Positions 1-13,300 are shown, numbered from the stretch's first letter. The stretch is DNA of 64,000 bases from Rhabditoides inermis (GCA_963966185.1 CAWZYM010000293.1:789001-853000); one strand, 5' to 3'. Program-made: numbers and translations. Notes: generated by a model from the letters alone, not told the origin.

Positions 1-368
1 AACGAGGGACAGGATCAGGTGATTGATTTTATCAGTATCACTAGTGTTACTGATAATCATAAGTAAAAGTAAAGGTGTGGTCATCATATTCGAAACGCCT
101 TCGAAACACATTGTTCAGTCGCATTGCGATGGTTCGCAGAAAGTTGGGATAGGAGTACGATGAGACTGAATTCGACTTTCAAGTATGGTCACTATCATTT
201 TCTAGGTGCTCTCATTTCGTCCGCCCACTCACACGCACGTCAATCGAGCCGGTGTGCCGGTGCGTGGTTTCGATTTTGACATCTTTTAATGTTTTATTAG
301 CAACTGTTTTCGATATCAATTCAATCAAATGAAGAACTTATCGACTTTCTATAATGTCACATTTTCAG

Positions 369-672
369 GCGTACCCTGCAGTGACCAAGCCCAGCGAAGA
401 ATACGAGTACTACGATGTGGAGGATAAGTGAGTTACAATAATGGTCCGTCAGTTACATGTGTATGTGTGGTTTCCAAATGTATTATTTTCCAAATTGACT
501 AGACGCTGTAAATTGCCAAAACCCTTTCAGAACCGCCGACTACCTACCGAAGAGACCTGCCCGATCAGTGCGTCTGCGCTACAAGAGAAAGACGACGTCG
601 AGTGAGGAAGAGGAGGAGGAGAGGGAAGAGAAGAAGGAGGAAGGAAAGGAGGAGGATGAGGTGAGAAGAGAT

Positions 673-711
<39 letters not shown>

Positions 712-2249
712 CGAGACTCAGGCTGCCCTTCTCTCCTCCGTTCTTTCCGCGGCAGACACGGCAGCAGAAGAGGCACTCGAGCCAGTCTGGGTGGAGATAG
801 ACGCTAGTGAGGAGGAAAAGTTAGTCCCTCTTTCTCTCTCTTTCTCTCTCTCGTTCTCTCTCTCTCCCTTTCTCTCTCTTTCCCTCTTTCTCTTCCTTCC
901 TCTTCCTCTCCCTCTTTCTCTCTTCACCTCTCTCTCATTCTCTCTCTCCCTCTCCCTCTCTCTCTCTCTCTCTACCATATTCTCAGCCCGGTCCTCATCA
1001 TCTCCACCCTCGAGGCAGCCCGGGCGCTCAAACTAGACATACCCGACAGTGTATTCAAACGGTTCCAGACGGTGAGTATGTATTTCAATGATCTATGTTT
1101 TAACACGGTGAGTTAGATACGTAACGGGAACTTTTTTTTAATGAACCACGTTTCACAGTTGCTATGAAAAAGAGAACGGTGCATCACTGCAATAGGCGTA
1201 GCGACATCGATCATACAGTTAATATATCCAATCTTCTATAACAGGTGAACCTCTACCTGCCGGGAATCTGCGCAGACTACGTGCCCAAGGCTATCGACGA
1301 GTTCGACAGCAGCAACTTTGCCGGTCAGGAAATCTCACTATCCGTCTCTCGATCTCTTCTTCCTCTATCTCTACTAATCTATCTTCACTCTATATCAAAT
1401 GGATTATGAATTATGAGAGGTAAAGGTGTCAGTCACTTCGAAAGAGGGTCATCACACAGTGAATGGTCGCACTGCGAAGGCGTTTCGGTGCTCAAGACGT
1501 GCCTCCTTCTTGCAGGCGTGGAGATCGAGGGTCCGATCGGTGTGAACATCTCCGCTCTGGAGGCGGCGGGTGTCAATCTCACGGCTCTCGCCGAGAAGCT
1601 GAGGAACGACACGGAAGTGGACGACGTGCTCGGAAGGACCAATCAGACGACCAGGTGAGATAGTCATGGGTTGCATTCCCTATTTTTGTTCATCCATATC
1701 ACCCTTCGTTTTTCCTCTCTCTCTCTCTCTCCCCTTATCTCTCTCTATCTCTATCTCTATCTCTATCTCTCTCTCTCTCAACGCTTCATAAAACGAGTAC
1801 AATCGGCTGGGTTATAACACACGACTGGTACTTGCTGTGTGGTGGGAACATAAAGAGAGAGAATGTGTCGTTTTCCATTTCACTTCTTTGGTTGTTGTTG
1901 TTTATCAGCCTGATTCCGACATGTACCTACAATGGTAGCATGATGGCTTATCTGGAAGACAATGGGGGTATTGAAGCTCCTTGGCTGGAACAGTGCGGCG
2001 CGAGTCCTGACTGTTCATGGTAGATGGGCGTGAAGTTCATCAACATCGCGAAGTGACCAGTTCCGGATGCTAACTTCTTTGGCATAAGACGCGGGACAGT
2101 TTTTATATTAATAATACGATCGTGTACTTACGCCAAACATCTTGCAGAACCCTCGGCGGCAGTTACATTCTGCCTGTGCTCAACAAGAATCAGTACGATC
2201 CTTTCTCCGCTCCCATTGTATTCCAGGTGAGTTCCAGGTGTATTCCAGG

Positions 2250-2302
<53 letters not shown>

Positions 2303-2605
2303 CCTCTCTCTCACTCTCTTTCTCTCTCTCTCTCTCTCTCTGCCCTCTCTCTCTCTCTCTTGTTGTCTTCACTCACTTTCTTCCAGGGCAGTGCCGTAGT
2401 GGTTCGTTTCGGGATTTACATCGAGTCCATGTCGAACTTCCAGACGAGTACTATGGTTTGTTTACATATTCAAGGATTCAAGAAAACTCAACAATGTAAT
2501 ATCACACCTTTTCAGGACTACGACATGGACATCTACTTGATGATGTCATGGCGAGATGCAAGACTTGTGAACCCATATGAGAAGCCTATATTGGTGAAGG
2601 TGAGA

Positions 2606-2648
<43 letters not shown>

Positions 2649-4051
2649 GGGCGTAATACAAACGTCACAGGAAGAAGAGATCCTGGAAAAGATCTGGCGT
2701 CCTGATCCGTTCTTCGCAAACGCAAAGGAAGCAGAGTTTCACGAGGCACGTTTCCCGATTCTAATAAATCAGATCGCGATGTGATTAGACAATATCGCTT
2801 CTGCGTACTTACTAATAAGTATTAAACGTCACAGGTGACCTTCCTCAACTTCCTCATGCGAATCTTCCCAGATGGAGTCGTGCTGTACGAGACGAGGTTT
2901 GCGGGATAAAATCAATTTGCTTTTATTACTTTTTCTGAATGTCGACATCCCGAATATTCAGTGTCCTATCGAATTATGTTTATAACATCACTTTTTGATG
3001 AGGTTCAGTCAATGTATTTGTTTTTTTAGAATCAAGCTCACCCCCTCCTGCTCTCTCGTGCTCTGCAAGTACCCGCACGACAAACAAGTCTGCGACCTGC
3101 TCATCAAAAGCTGTAAGTAACAGTTTACATAGCATTAATGACAAAAAAAAGTTTGTAAACTAAAAAGACCACGATCATTAAAAAAAACGAGCGATTTCAC
3201 GACTTCTTTCGAAAATGTTGAATTTGTAGTGGTTGGAAATCAGCATAAGAAACGCAAAGAGATACTATGTTTCAGTCGCGTACCCCCTGGAAACTGTCCG
3301 TTTCGAGTGGTTCACTAGGAGGGAGGATGCTATTGACAAGGTGAAATGATACTACGTTTCAGGATGTGGTGATAAATGTGGTCACCATGTGACCGTAATA
3401 CTTCGAACGTTACGTGTTTGAAACATGAAACATATCAGAACCCGGACGTGAAACTGCCCGAGCTGTACATCGATCGCTACGAGCCGACAACGTGCAACAA
3501 AACGAGGAAGTCCGGTAGGTCGCTTACATTTACATTATTGCCAGTTTGTTCAGGCCTAGCCCGACTTTTCATGACGGTAACTCAATAAAAAATAATTAGA
3601 AACTGAATTGAGCCAGACCTCATCGTTACCGCACAATCAAATAGAAAAGTGGACTATAGAACCATCGCAGGTTCGTTCTCGTGTCTGCGCGCGGTGTTCC
3701 GACTGAAGCGCGACGTCGGATTCCACATCGCCCAGACCTACATTCCCACTTCCCTAGCACTCATGTTCTCATGGGTACGTTTCATGTTTCTATCACTACT
3801 AATGCTTATAGCGTTATCGCTAAACGACATACGTTTCAGAGATTGGATGTAAAACAGTCAAGTTATAGTTAAGTCAATTCGTTTATGTGAATGCAGACGT
3901 CTAATCGATATTTTTCAGGTTGGCGTGTGGCTTCCGGAAGAGTTCATGGAGGGTCGAATCGGAGTGGCCATCACTGTGCTACTCACTCTGTCCACTGAGA
4001 GTGCGGGTGCGAGAGAGCACCTGCCAAGTGTCAGCTATCTCAAGGTAGAAG

Positions 4052-4118
<67 letters not shown>

Positions 4119-4532
4119 CCACCATTCCAGGCTATTGACCTCTGGTTCGGATTCATCACCGGTTTCGTGTTCTTCACTCTCCTTCAGACACTGTTTGTGA
4201 TTGGATTCGACAAGAGAGCAGCGCAACTGGTAGGTGGTAAGAACTGTGGATTTTAAATGAAATCGATTTCAGAGAAAGTGGGCGTCTAAGAAGAAAACTG
4301 AGGCGACGGAAGAGACGCGCGCAGCGATTCTGGAGAAAGCCAACCGCTACCATAAGACCGGAAGGTGTGTATAGAAACAGTATGTATGACACAATTATGA
4401 AAACGGACGCATTTCAGATACCTGGACAACTTCTGTCGCGTCTTCTACCCGCTCTCCTTCCTACTCTTTCTCATCATGTACTATTTCGTGTTCACAGAGG
4501 GAAGACAGGACGACTGCATCAATCGATTGTGA
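369..4532 (+). CDS. Cys-loop ligand-gated ion channel subunit (5' end not resolved)
   Basis: Nineteen exons (first at 369-427, last at 4418-4532) join in frame into at least 572 residues of a pentameric neurotransmitter-gated channel subunit of the plasma membrane. Seen: a long N-terminal region with an acidic run (exons 531-660 and 722-819); an agonist-domain block around 2387-2599 reading FGIYIESM..DYDMDIYLMMSW; a canonical Cys-loop with 13 residues between cysteines (exon 3030-3112); M1 starting TYIPTSLALMFSW (3671-3774); M2 reading EGRIGVAITVLLTLSTES (3919-4044); M3 at 4131-4229; a short M3-M4 loop; M4 near LSFLLFLIMYYFVF, then TGA. The family is nematode GABA/glycine-receptor-like, but the PAR triplet at the start of M2 that is typical of anion channels is EGR here. 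The ligand cannot be read from sequence. The intron after 2745 appears to use a GC donor. The true start codon is upstream of 369 or outside the window. Confidence 0.88.
661..721 (+). repeat. Intron made almost entirely of (GA)n
   Basis: This 61-bp intron of the channel gene starts GTGAGA, ends ACTCAG and is otherwise nearly pure GA dinucleotide. It follows an exon coding a Glu/Lys/Arg-rich run. Splicing it out keeps the frame (GAT GAG | GCT GCC), whereas reading through gives an Arg/Glu repeat and then a stop. Confidence 0.6.
830..974 (+). repeat. (CT)n microsatellite in channel-gene intron
   Basis: An interrupted CT/TCTC tract of about 145 bp sits directly before the acceptor of exon 987-1071. 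Here it forms an extended polypyrimidine stretch in the sense strand. Open frames across it are Ser/Leu/Phe-rich shadows. Confidence 0.9.
2251..2361 (+). repeat. (CT)n microsatellite in channel-gene intron
   Basis: About 110 bp of CTCT repeats lie between the donor at 2227 and the acceptor at 2386. As elsewhere in this gene, the sense strand is the pyrimidine strand. Confidence 0.9.
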
Positions 4533-4623
4533 ATTGTGATCTACTCATTGTGTAATGTGTGTGATAAACAGTGGCTTTAAAATTTCTCGTGAGTTCATCT
4601 TGTAGATATCTGCCAGTTACGAC

Positions 4624-4629
4624 AATAAA
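4624..4629 (+). terminator. Poly(A) signal AATAAA of channel gene
   Basis: AATAAA lies 92 bp after the TGA at 4532 and about 175 bp before the splice acceptor that precedes the next start codon at 4805. Confidence 0.65.
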
Positions 4630-4804
4630 CAAATAACAACTACACTTCCCAATGCCGAACATCGCGCGGGAAGCGCATCAGTCGATATTCCCTCGCTGTC
4701 AATAACAATGAGTCAGTTGTGAGTCATCACTTTTTTACTATTGTTTCTTATTTTGTTTTCACCTGTGGGATTCCATTATGTACAAATATTGTCTATTTTT
4801 AGCG

Positions 4805-7752
4805 ATGCCCCTGTTCAAGCGTCCCGGCATGCCGCCTCTGGCTCCCCTCTTCCACAAGCACTCGTCTCACCTCGCCTCCGCCGCAGTCGTCTGTCTCCTC
4901 CTCGCACTCATCACGAATGGATACTACGAGGTGAGGAGTATCGATCGGTTATTTATTGATCGGCACTTCCAGCTCACCTTGGTTCTCCTCTGGGTGACCG
5001 CGTGCCACGCGATCCTCGTCGAGGCGAGGTGTGTGGATTTTTTAATTTATCTTTTAATAATTTATACGGTTGATTATTATCACGTGAAAAAAAAACAATA
5101 ATGAACAGACAAGAACCAATACAATCTAAGCGAGAAATTTATCTTTTGGATTGATCACCCATTCCATCCCAGTCCTGCTCCCTCTCCCACTCCGACCAGC
5201 GATGCTCTTGTGCCCATCGGAGAGAGCCGGGGCGAGGCAGACTGCCGGGTGGGTTAACAAGAGCTTTGTTCATCGTGTGTTGCCTGTCTTCATAGGCGCT
5301 GGCCCTGTCCCGTCCGTACGCGCCGCGCGAGGAGCTTCTCCGAAGTGACGACAAGTCCACCACCATGCTCTACACAGTCCCCACGGTACGCATGCGTTGT
5401 CCCAGATCACGTTGTGCATTTTCACAGAAATCTATTCATCTCTATTCGATGAGCGACGAGCCCTTCCTCAACGAGCACAGCTCGATTCCCGGAATTCCTT
5501 TCGGATGGTGAGTGAACTATCGATCGCGGAGCATTCGTTTCGCAACCTAGCGGAATCGACGATTCATATTACATCGCATTGATTACTAGTACAATTTTCC
5601 AGGCGTATTCGCGCGTTCATCCACGACGCTCGCCGCTCTGTGCGGGTGGAGATGGGTCCGGACTGCAAGCGGGGCGACGGCGGCATCGGAGCCATGTGCC
5701 TCGAGGCAACGTATGGTTGTACTCTCTAATTCTCCCCTTCCATCCAAGTTGCGCTGCTTACAAAAGATCGGCAATGGGAGAACATGGCGCGACTAATGCG
5801 GAGCGAACTGAATTGAAGAATATGCGGGAACTTGAAATGCGTTACTAGTCATAAAATGAGTTAGCGCGCGGCTCGACGACTGCCAACATTCAGATTCCGA
5901 TCATACAGATTTGGTGGTTTCTTGTTGAGGTGTCACTTTGACTTCGACGTGGACACGCCTGTGGTTGAGATGAGCGACGAGGAGAGGGACAGCAGCAGCA
6001 GCAAGCAGGTTGCGGTGCGCGAGGAGAAAGAAGTGGTGAGTCGCAAGATTCAAAGGTCGCGTCTCATCGAAACTGCTCGCCGTAACGCGACGAAGCACTA
6101 TTTCCTTGGTTCGTTCACCAATCTCTGTGTCAGACGGTGATCCTGTCTCGGGAGCGTCCCACCCTGTGCCGCGTCATTTCCGCCCAGCAGCTCGCCGGCT
6201 CGACGCGCATCCAATGCCGCGTCACCGTCCTCCATCACAACATGAACAAGTCGGCGGCTTGGTTTATTATTAATTTATCGATCGATTGCAGGCAGCGTGA
6301 CCGCATCTCTTTCGAGCGGCCGCACGCGCTCGCAGACGGCTGCATTGTGTGCGGCGACAGCGAGTTCTGGGTGAACAAGGGGGTGAGTGTGGAGATTCTT
6401 CTATTCGTTCGCATACTCTATTTTCCAGCTGCTCGCTCTCTCCTCCTCCTACTTTGACCGCCTGTTCTTTGCCAATTTCGCAGAGAAGAAGCAGGAGAAG
6501 GTGATTCTTACTTTTATTTTTATGTAGACAGTAGACACTCATTTCTTCCATGTTGCAGGTGACTCTGTCTGGCGAGACCCCTTCCGACATTGACCTTCTG
6601 CTGCGCGCAGTCTATGCCGCGCTCACTGGTGGGATTGATTGCATTGATTGATTGATTATCGATTTTTATTCAGGCCACACTATCGACGTCATCAAGGAGA
6701 ACGAGAGGAATCTGGAGACGCTGCTCAAGCTCTCCGACAAGTACATGGTGAGTGGGAATATTTCGATCCGATTCCTACGGATAACGGTAAGAGAATATTT
6801 AGACATGATTCGATCCCTTATGATTAAGGGAAGAGAATAATTTAACCTGCTTCTTTTCCTTATGATTACGGTAGCGGAAGGAGTAATCTTTGAGCTGCTT
6901 CATTCTCTTATGATTACGGTAGGAGAAATCTTTGAGCTGCTTCATTCCCTTAGAATTACGGTAGGAGAATAATTTGACGTGTTTCGTTCCCTTAGAATCA
7001 CGGTAGGAGAATAATTTGACTTGCTTTCTTCCCTTAGAATTACGGTAGGAGAATAATTTGACGTGCTTCGTTCCCTTAGAATTACGGTACGAGAATAATT
7101 TGACGAGCTTCTTTCCCTTATAATTACGGTAGAAGAATAATTTGAGCTGCTTTGTTCCCTTAGAATTACGGTACGAGAATAATTTGACTTGCTTTCTTCC
7201 CTTAGAATTACGGTAGGAGAATAATTTGACGTGCTTCGTTCCCTTAGAATTACGGTACGAAAATAATTTGACGAGCTTCTTTTCCCTTAGAATTACGGTA
7301 GAAGAATAATTTGACCTGCTCCGTTCCCTTAGAATTACGGTAGGAGAATAATTTGATCTGCTTCATTCCCTTAGAATTATGGTAGGAGAATAGTTTGACC
7401 TGCTTCGTTCCGTTAGAATTACGGTAGGAGAATAATTCGATCGACTCCAGCTGCCGGGCCTGGCGTACCACTGCGAGCTGCTGCTGCGCACGGAGACGGG
7501 ACTGGACGCGGCCGGACTGATGCACAGATTCGACCTGGCTGTCACCTGCAAGCTCGCCGGGGTGCAGGTGCGACACTGTCTGTCTGTCTCTCACTGTCAC
7601 TGTCTGTCCTATCTCATCCCTATTTCCAGGAGCACCTGCTCTCGCAGACGACGGCGAAACACGTGAAGGAGATGATGTCCCTGCCCGGCTGGCCGGCCAT
7701 CCACGGCGACTCCTCCCGCCTTCTCCTCAAGCACTGCGTCGATTTCATCTGA
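4805..7752 (+). CDS. Membrane-anchored MATH/BTB (BATH-like) protein 1
   Basis: Fourteen exons give 446 residues. The ATG lies two bases after the acceptor TTTTAG at 4802, consistent with spliced-leader addition. Order: two hydrophobic segments within the first 60 residues (around SAAVVCLLLALITNGYY and LTLVLLWVTACHAILV), a Ser/Pro linker, a MATH-like beta-rich region (exons 5428-6249, with GIPFGWRIRAF and GGIGAMCLEA), then a BTB/POZ domain (exons 6292-6747, with FWVNKGLLALSSSYFDRLFF) and a C-terminal helical extension ending LLLKHCVDFI. Nematode MATH-BTB proteins are known substrate adaptors of CUL-3 ubiquitin ligases. The predicted membrane segments are unusual for that family. The closest relative is the next gene, which shares exon phases through the BTB part. 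The MATH assignment is weaker than BTB. The hydrophobic segments could instead be a signal/anchor pair. Confidence 0.85.
6783..7440 (+). repeat. Intronic minisatellite, 42-bp unit, about 15-16 copies
   Basis: The unit is about ATTACGGTAGGAGAATAATT, then TGACGTGCTTCG and TTCCCTTAGA, with point differences between copies. It fills the intron between exons 6674-6747 and 7451-7567. Because 42 is a multiple of three, a minus-strand open frame runs through part of it as 14-residue repeats; I treat that frame as a shadow. Confidence 0.9.
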
Positions 7753-7975
7753 TTTATTCAGCCCTTCTGTCTGCTTTGACCTTTGACTGTCTCTTATTGA
7801 TTTACTTGCCTTCTCACTCGTTGTTCTTCATTTCTATTCGTAATGTCCTTGAGTTGATCTACAATTTTCTTGCTGCCTTCTCATTCCGTGTTTGCTCATA
7901 TGAATATTGTGTAACGACTTTCTGTCTCCGATTTCTCTCATTGTACATAGATGTATAGTTTTGAAGAGTTATGTA

Positions 7976-7981
7976 AATAAA
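7976..7981 (+). terminator. Poly(A) signal AATAAA of BATH-like gene 1
   Basis: AATAAA occurs 224 bp after the TGA and 212 bp before the start codon of the next paralogue. Confidence 0.65.
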
Positions 7982-8192
7982 TGTTTCGTGAACAATTGTT
8001 ATGAAAATCGTGTCATTTTCAATTGGTAGTTATACCGCATTCAGTTAAAATAGAACGGATACTCCTATCGGCGAATATTTCACCAATCGATATCGGCATT
8101 TCGCAATCGTCTCTGCTGTCTATTCATCAGTGTTGTTTTCCATTGCCTTCGCTGTTCTTTTCTCATATACATTTTGTTAATGTTTTTTTCAG

Positions 8193-10304
8193 ATGGCGGA
8201 CGCTCCGCTGTCTCTCACTCACCGTCTGCGTCACCTCATCGGAATGCCACATGGAATCACGTGAGTGTCGCATAAGACGAAGCCTCGATTATGAGATAAA
8301 AATAAGCTTTTTGCTTTATTATATTTAAACAATAACAAATCGCGCTCGATTGGAGTGTTTTGCAGAGGCTGACTGCAACTTAAGAGTCTTTTGACAGCTA
8401 GTGACGTTGGCACTACTTCGTCACCTTTCAGCCCCTCGCTTCGCTTTTACCTGCTCCGCCACCGCTCTCGCCTCGCCGACTGTTCTGTCCTCCTGCTCTG
8501 CCTTCTTCTCTCACTGGGTGGATACTGGGAGGGCGTGGCGGCTGCTCTGGCCACTGCTGCCTTCATGCGCACCGGATACAACAAGGCCGAGATGAGGCGA
8601 GTCATATTGATCGTGCGTTTATCGATTTGCGCAGGTCGACCGCTGTGGGAACGGAGCCTCCCGAGGTGCGGTGTGCAGCTGTGAACACGGACGACAAGCA
8701 AGTCAAGTGAGTGGAATCTTTGCCTTTTCATCTTTCGTAATGTGTTTCAGATCGACCGCGACTTCGACTGATCCACCGGCTGTGAGGTGAGAGATTCGTT
8801 TTCATTTCGATACATGAAGAATTACCTACATTTATTTTAGGTCGATCTCGGTGGGCACTGATCTCGACGCGCGCAACTGCACGGTGGCCAAGATTCAGAA
8901 GAAGGTGGGTCGTTGTTGTATTCGAGAGGTGAAGGCGGCCCAAGATGTGACTGTCACTGTAGGGTTTACGCCAGAAAGACCGTCCGTAGCAGCATCTGTG
9001 TGATTGCGTCTATTCTTTTCTCCGTGAACAACACTCTCAATTCAGCAAGTGGCGGTTCACGTGCCGCGTGATGGAATGCTGACGCGCGCCCCGCAAGGCG
9101 CCGTTTTCACATGCCGTCTCAAGCTGACTCGGGTAAGTTCACGTCACAGTCACAATCAGTGATGGACATTGAATATTTCTCGCAATAAGTTTCTCGCGCT
9201 GTGAGGTAGGGTAGATCGGATCAGAAGAAGACTGAGAGTCACCTCAGGATAGCATTCAAAGCTAGAGAATAAGACGGTTAGAGCACCGTGTTCGAGCTGT
9301 AAAGAAGAAGGTGGATCAAATAACTATCGATCTGGCGTGAGATATATGAACAAGCGAAAGATGAACGTGTAGACTGCATAGTGAAATATATTCTGGGGGT
9401 TGTGTGTGAGCACTTGAAGTTATAGTTAGTTTGAAATGACTGACCGCAATGTTAGGCAGCTTTTGGCGAATACTCTTCCGCCGATGTGAGCACTACCACT
9501 CCGTACACGTCACCTTGGTGGATCCGAGATAACGATCCTTTTACTTGGTGAGTCACTTGTCACTTCAAAAGCTTTGATGAATTGTGTGTGAACTCGCAAC
9601 AGGCAGACGAGCTGCTATCTGATCAATCGTCGTCGCGATGTGCGTATCGACATTGGCCCTTATTTCGTGAAGGCGAAGCGTGGCATCGGAGCGAGCTGCT
9701 TCGAGGCCAAGTAAGCATTCTCACAACCTCGTCTCCCAACTTGGCTTTCAACTACTTCCAACTACTTCCGAATAGTCCCAAACCAGTTCAACCTACTTGC
9801 GATTGCCCATAACTTCGAACTGCTTTGAAAATTATTGCCGAGGCGACTGACCACATCTTGATCGTACAATGCTGTCAACAACTTCAGGTGCACCCTCCAG
9901 TTCCGCATATGTTACGCTCCGAAGACTGAAGTGGACAAGGCGACGCACAAGGTAAGGTCGCATTAAAAAGCAAAATTGTACTGTTCTTTTCGCACAAAAA
10001 CAAAAACAAAAAAACATGCTCAATGTCTGCGAGCGACTGAAGCTTGGCGAGTGGCGAAGATCGAACTTTTTAGATTTCTGACCATAAGTTCTGACTATAG
10101 ATTTCTGACTATTGTTATGTTCACAGATTGTACTCAGCGTTTTCTTTCTGTCCTTTTATTTTTTTCAATCATGTCCTTTTAAGGATTTCGTGTTCAAACG
10201 CGGCAATGCAGCGTGCAGCCAGACGTTCACACAAGCCGAGATCTGCAATGCGGCGTCGATTGACATTCACATTGACGTCTTCCATCATAATGCCGTCAAG
10301 TGAG

Positions 10305-10353
<49 letters not shown>

Positions 10354-13300
10354 GTATTGTATTGTATTGTACCCTCTCATCTCTCTGCCTCTCTCTTTCC
10401 CTCCCTCACCCCCCCCCCCCCCCCCCCCCCCAACGACTGTTACTTGTAGGGAGCGCGATGAGATCTCCTTCTCGCACGTTCACCCCCTTGCTGATGTGTG
10501 CCTCGTTGCTGAACAGACCGAGTTCTGGGTGAGCCGACAGGTACGCGTTTTTACTATTCCTTTTTTGAATGGAGAAATGGAAGATTTTATAGAGAAAACC
10601 TGTCTGCATCCGACGAATAAGAAACATGTGTTTTCTAGAATGACTATGTGATAGATATTGCTCGTGTTTTGCTGAGAGACATTTCGGTATCGTTTCTATT
10701 GCAGCTTCTCTCTGTGGCGTCGCCCTTCTTCGACCAGCTCTTCTTCGGTTCGTATGCGGAGAACGGCAAGAAGAAGGTGCAGTTCAATGAGACGAAGTCG
10801 AACACGGACCTGCTGCTCAAGGCCGTCTACGCTGGACTCACCGGTCAGTGTCTCCCTCTACACTTTACACATGTTCTCTCCCACGCTGCCCGGATGGATG
10901 CATTGTCGAGACCAGTTCGCACGACCGCGACGCGTGCTCTTCTGCGAGTTTCCCAGTTAGAGTTGGAGCGCGATAATTTTCGAGCTGAAACCGCTGCGCG
11001 CTCATTTGAATGATAGACATTTATCGCGTGCAATAATGTGTGTGATAACGAGAACAATAAATGAACAAAAACAATAGAAACAAACGATATGAGAACACAA
11101 GCCATGAGACACCGAGACGCGCGAGTGACCCACCGTGAAATAAGCCAGTAAGAGACGATAAAAAAAAGGAAAATAGAGAAAAAAAGAGGTGGAAGTGTGA
11201 ATGAGTTCGCATGCGTGAGAGTTTGCATGCGTGAGAGTGGGTGTAAGGGTGAGTGTGTGGGAGTGGGGGGGGGGGGGTATCATGCATGTGATGGAAAGGG
11301 GTGAATGGTGTGCAGGTCAAACTTACTGAGTGCCTCCTTGAAAGATATGAGGCTTGAGGTGTTGACTATCGAATCAGGGAGGTCATTCCAAACACGGACT
11401 ACACGCTTAGAAAAACTATTGTAAACCACCGGTGTTTTTATTGCGGATCTCGCAAGCTGTCTGGTATTGGGGCGACGCGACTGGCGGCGGGCGGGAAGAA
11501 CCTCGAACATGCCGCTCAGCTCGGCACTCTCCAAACCAGCTAGCACCCTGAAGCAAAAGATGAGATCAAGCTCAAGTCGTCGATACTCGAGTGACTTCAA
11601 TCCGAGGATTGAAAGCCTCTCTTCGTACGACATATCAAATGACGGGTAACCAAGTTTATAAAGGGCAAAACGGGAAAACCTACGCTGTACCTCCTCGACG
11701 TCGTCGATGTCGCACCTGAGGTTAGGGGACCAAACCACCGATGCATTCTCGAGAATGGGCCGGCAGTAGGTGTTAAAGAGAGTGACAAATGTAGAGAGAC
11801 ATGGAGAGACAGAGGCGGCGGTGATTAGATATGAGACGCGATTGGCCTTCTTTACTATTTTAGAGATATGTGCCCTAGGAGATAGATCAGGAGATACTTC
11901 TACACCAAGATCACTAACCGAATCCACTACTTTTTGCAACTCCAAACCAGACAAGAGGAAAGGACAGTCGTGCTTCAGGCCAATTTGCAAGTGTCGACTC
12001 TTACTCGTGGATACTATCATTTGCCATAGGCGAGCCCAGGCATCTATCCTTTCAAGGTCGCGAGCCAACACGAGAAAATCGATCATCGGCTCAACTATAG
12101 ACCGGCTAATCTTAAGATCATCCGCATAGATGAACACCTCCGACTCAATGGAATCAGAGATGTCATTTATGAAGATGAGGAACAACAAAGGACCAAGAAC
12201 ACTACCTTGAGGTACACCTGAGGGACATGAGAGAGGGGAGGAGAGAGCAGTACCATTCTTAACTACAAACGTCCGAGACTCAAGATATGAGGAAAGCCAG
12301 GATACAAGAGAGTCGTTTATACCGTATGCCTTTAATTTGTGGAGCAAAAATTGATGAGATACGGTATCGAAAGCTTTGGCAAAATCGATATAAACAACAT
12401 CTACTTGATCACCACGGGATATAGCATCACACCAAAGAGAGAGACAGAGGGATAATTGTGAAGTAGTGGAATGCTTAGGGAGAAAACCAAACTGTCTACT
12501 GTTAAAAAGAGAGTTAGTCAAAAAGAACGAAATTAACTTATCTCGCACACAGTACTCCATGATCTTGGAGAAGGCGGATACGAGGGAGATGGGGCGGTAG
12601 TTGGTGGGTAGAGTAGGGTCTCCTTTCTTGAGAAGAGGGGTCACCACGGCTGTTCTCCAGGCACTAGGAACGGAACATGTCAAAAGAGACATATTGAATA
12701 GCTTAACTAAAACAGGGGCAATTGAGGACTCAATGCGTTTAATAAAATACGATGGAATGTCTTCGGGGGTAGCAGCTAGTGATGATTTTAGTTTTTTGAA
12801 CGCAGCAAGAACATCAATGAGAGTGAATAAAAATGGTGGTAGGGTGGAGGGAGTGCGCGGGGCGAATGGTGGATTGATTGATTGGGTAGGGGGTGTATAA
12901 ACTCTTGCGAAATAGTTGGCCATAGTGTTGGAAATGATTTGAGGGTCTGTCGAAATAGTACCATCATCGCATGCTATTGTGGAAATATCCCTAGGCTTCC
13001 CCTTCAGACGCTTCCCAAAGTAAGAAAAGAAACGCTTAGGAGAACCAGAAGTTGCAACTTTCCTCTCAGTCCAGCGTGCATAGCTGCGACAGGCCTTGTT
13101 GTAGTCGCGCTGGGCAGAGACGAAGTGAGCGAAGGCGTCCTCCGACTCACCCCGTCTCTCCCAAGCCGCGTCCACTCGGCGCCGCGCACGCTGCACGTGT
13201 GGTGGGGCATGGTCTGAACGAGAGTCTGGAGCAATAACTGGTACAAACAAATCAATCGATTCACGAATAGCTTCTAAAATACTACTGTAAGTCAGGTCAA

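Noticed and set aside
718..1036. Long Arg/Glu and Leu/Ser open frames on both strands across GA/CT tracts
   Set aside because: These are translations of dinucleotide repeats; the same happens at 2122-2499, 18409-18636, 20060-20608, 27746-28133, 31554-32348 and 55231-55798.
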